Below are positions 62,797 to 64,000 of a DNA stretch of 64,000 nucleotides, piece after piece. Numbering within the stretch: position 1 is the first letter of the stretch; every line of letters starts with the position of its first letter. The DNA is from Pseudocoprococcus catus (GTDB taxonomy: Bacteria; Bacillota; Clostridia; Lachnospirales; Lachnospiraceae). Below the pieces are notes generated by a model. That model saw nothing but the letters and a program-made list of their open reading frames with translations, was not told where the DNA came from and did no database searches. The DNA lies in assembly GCF_902381825.1 (NCBI RefSeq), contig NZ_LR698973.1, forward strand, positions 1,731,297 through 1,795,296, read 5' to 3'. Position numbers and translations under genes: made by a program.

Positions 62797-63980
62797 TGAC
62801 AGATAAAGAGATGATGGCATTGGCCCAGACCTATCAGACACCGATGCATATTTTTGATATGGCGATATTAAAGAAGCGGGTTGCTTTTTTGAAAAGTCAT
62901 CTGCCTGAGAAGGTTTCATTGTGTTATGCTGTGAAAGCGAATACATTTATTATTAAGGAATTATGCGGACAGGTAGAACGTTTTGAAGTGTGTTCTCCAG
63001 GGGAATTGGCAATCTGCCGTCGGCTGCAGATCCCGATGCGCCAGGTGGTTTTATCCGGTGTATATAAGACGCCGGCAGTTATGGAGGCTCTTTTCAGGGA
63101 CGGTGTAGATATCGGTATTTTTACGGCGGAATCCATGGAACAGTATTTGTTGCTGGCCGGGCTTGCCGAGCGATATACGATGAAGATCAGACTGCTGCTC
63201 AGATTGACAAGCGGCAATCAGTTCGGCATGGATGAGAACGTGTTGATTCAGACGATCCGCATGAGCCGTTCGAATGAATGGGTGGAAGTGGAAGGAATCC
63301 AGTTCTTTTCAGGAACTCAGAAGACTTCTGTCAAAAAGCTCAGACGGGAGCTGACATATGTGGATGCCTTTATTCAGAGACTGGAGACGGAGGAAGGTTT
63401 CCGGGTGAAAGAACTTGAATTCGGACCGGGACTTCCTGTATTCTATTTCCAGGGCGATGATTTTGATGAAGTTTCATTTTTGGCAGAGTTTTCGGAAATG
63501 CTGAGTGAGATGACCAGTCAGGTGAAACTGACCTTTGAACTTGGCAGAAGTATAGCTGCATCCTGCGGAAACTATATGACTTCTGTTGTGGATGCCAAGG
63601 TGAACAAGAAGCAGAATTATGCCATTGTGGATGGCGGTATTCATCAGCTGGTATATTATGGACAGTCTATGGCAATGAAACATCCGTATTGTCATGTGCT
63701 GCCTGAGAAACAGGAAGGTGAAACCATGGACTGGAATCTATTTGGTTCTCTGTGCACAGTGAATGATATACTGGTGAAGCAGATGCCGGTCAGAAATCTG
63801 ACGGTGGGAGATGTCATTGTCTTTGAAAATACAGGGGCCTATTCAACAACAGAAGGCATTGCGTTGTTTCTGAGCAGAGATCTTCCGAAGATTCTTTTGA
63901 GAAAAGAGGATGGGGAGATCCATGTGCTGCGGGACAGCATTGACACCGACCCACTGAATACACCGAATTATCATGAATAG
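62793..63980 (+). CDS. PLP-dependent decarboxylase, DAP-decarboxylase/BtrK fold
   Basis: 395 residues of the fold-type III (alanine racemase-like barrel) amino acid decarboxylases. PLP Lys48 in CYAVKANT, CSPGELA (about 67-73), Cys321 in GSLCTVNDIL, and GAYSTTEG (about 349-356). The HxGSQ motif of diaminopimelate decarboxylase is replaced by FFSGTQ (about 171-176). Coupling to an adenylation enzyme points to a carrier-bound substrate, as for BtrK (glutamyl-carrier decarboxylase of butirosin synthesis), rather than to lysine synthesis; that is inference. AAAGGGGGCGAG precedes ATG 62793. The bases after its stop, to 64000, end in ATG, perhaps the start of the next operon gene. Confidence 0.82.
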   Translation: MMTDKEMMALAQTYQTPMHIFDMAILKKRVAFLKSHLPEKVSLCYAVKANTFIIKELCGQVERFEVCSPGELAICRRLQIPMRQVVLSGVYKTPAVMEALFRDGVDIGIFTAESMEQYLLLAGLAERYTMKIRLLLRLTSGNQFGMDENVLIQTIRMSRSNEWVEVEGIQFFSGTQKTSVKKLRRELTYVDAFIQRLETEEGFRVKELEFGPGLPVFYFQGDDFDEVSFLAEFSEMLSEMTSQVKLTFELGRSIAASCGNYMTSVVDAKVNKKQNYAIVDGGIHQLVYYGQSMAMKHPYCHVLPEKQEGETMDWNLFGSLCTVNDILVKQMPVRNLTVGDVIVFENTGAYSTTEGIALFLSRDLPKILLRKEDGEIHVLRDSIDTDPLNTPNYHE

Positions 63981-64000
63981 ACAAGCAGATTGAAATTATG

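Noticed and set aside
1..64000. CRISPR array, prophage, insertion sequence, tRNA or rRNA genes
   Set aside because: No regularly spaced repeats, transposase, integrase or phage genes, and no tRNA-like cloverleaf or rRNA sequence were seen in the gaps.

Overview
The window looks like the chromosome of an anaerobic, low-to-moderate GC Firmicute, most likely a Lachnospiraceae-type Clostridium. Evidence: housekeeping blocks keep Bacillus/Clostridium gene order (dnaG-rpoD-trmK-nif3; rpmB/yloU-fakA-recG; rsmD-coaD-coiled-coil gene-ylbJ-tmcAL-yceD-rpmF; plsX-rnc-smc-ftsY). The RNase P RNA is type A. There is a giant two-ATPase acyl-CoA dehydratase activase typical of strict anaerobes, and sporulation-associated genes (ytfJ, ylbJ). 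No phage, IS element, CRISPR array, tRNA or rRNA gene was seen.

Layout. 1-6340: end of dnaG, sigma-A, tRNA methyltransferase, Nif3-like protein, a TGS/uridine-kinase-type nucleoside kinase, then rnpB with its own promoter and terminator. 6345-12430: a VanR/VanS-like two-component system in one overlapping operon with a 739-residue membrane protein and an ABC-2 exporter, probably an envelope-stress or peptide-response module. 12437-18146: CPBP protease, SOS-controlled recA-recX with an AEC transporter, and RNase Y. 18187-25873: an Mrp-type Fe-S ATPase leading a three-subunit molybdenum hydroxylase (xanthine dehydrogenase family) and the YqeC/MocA/YqeB/MoeA-like maturation set known from selenium-dependent molybdenum hydroxylases; xanthine phosphoribosyltransferase converges on it. 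26991-32160: a second two-component system, a DUF6465 protein, hisHF and ung. 32503-38873: on the minus strand, a GH13 alpha-glucosidase with a cre-like site inside its promoter, and the activase. 38992-43661: LysM protein, rhomboid-like membrane protein with a zinc-ribbon tail, small unknowns, ytfIJ-like pair, and an FHA protein. 43771-61113: core translation, lipid, recombination and chromosome genes. 61177-63980: the start of an operon pairing a DltA-like adenylating enzyme with a decarboxylase of the diaminopimelate-decarboxylase/BtrK fold; it runs off the window.

The most interesting candidate system is this last pair. The adenylating enzyme has serine where DltA has its D-alanine-selecting cysteine, and its partner belongs to a fold that in butirosin biosynthesis (BtrK) decarboxylates a carrier-bound amino acid. 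Together they could load and decarboxylate an amino acid on a carrier protein for cell-surface modification. Tandem 10-11 bp repeats upstream resemble those upstream of the VanR-like regulator at 6420, so the two may be linked.

A second recurring feature is a set of intergenic multi-arm palindromes (25899-26037, 32159-32296, 32304-32422, 34366-34478, 43697-43752, 46378-46468), which look like terminators and/or members of dispersed palindromic repeat families. All functional calls are from reading motifs and context by eye; no database search was run.
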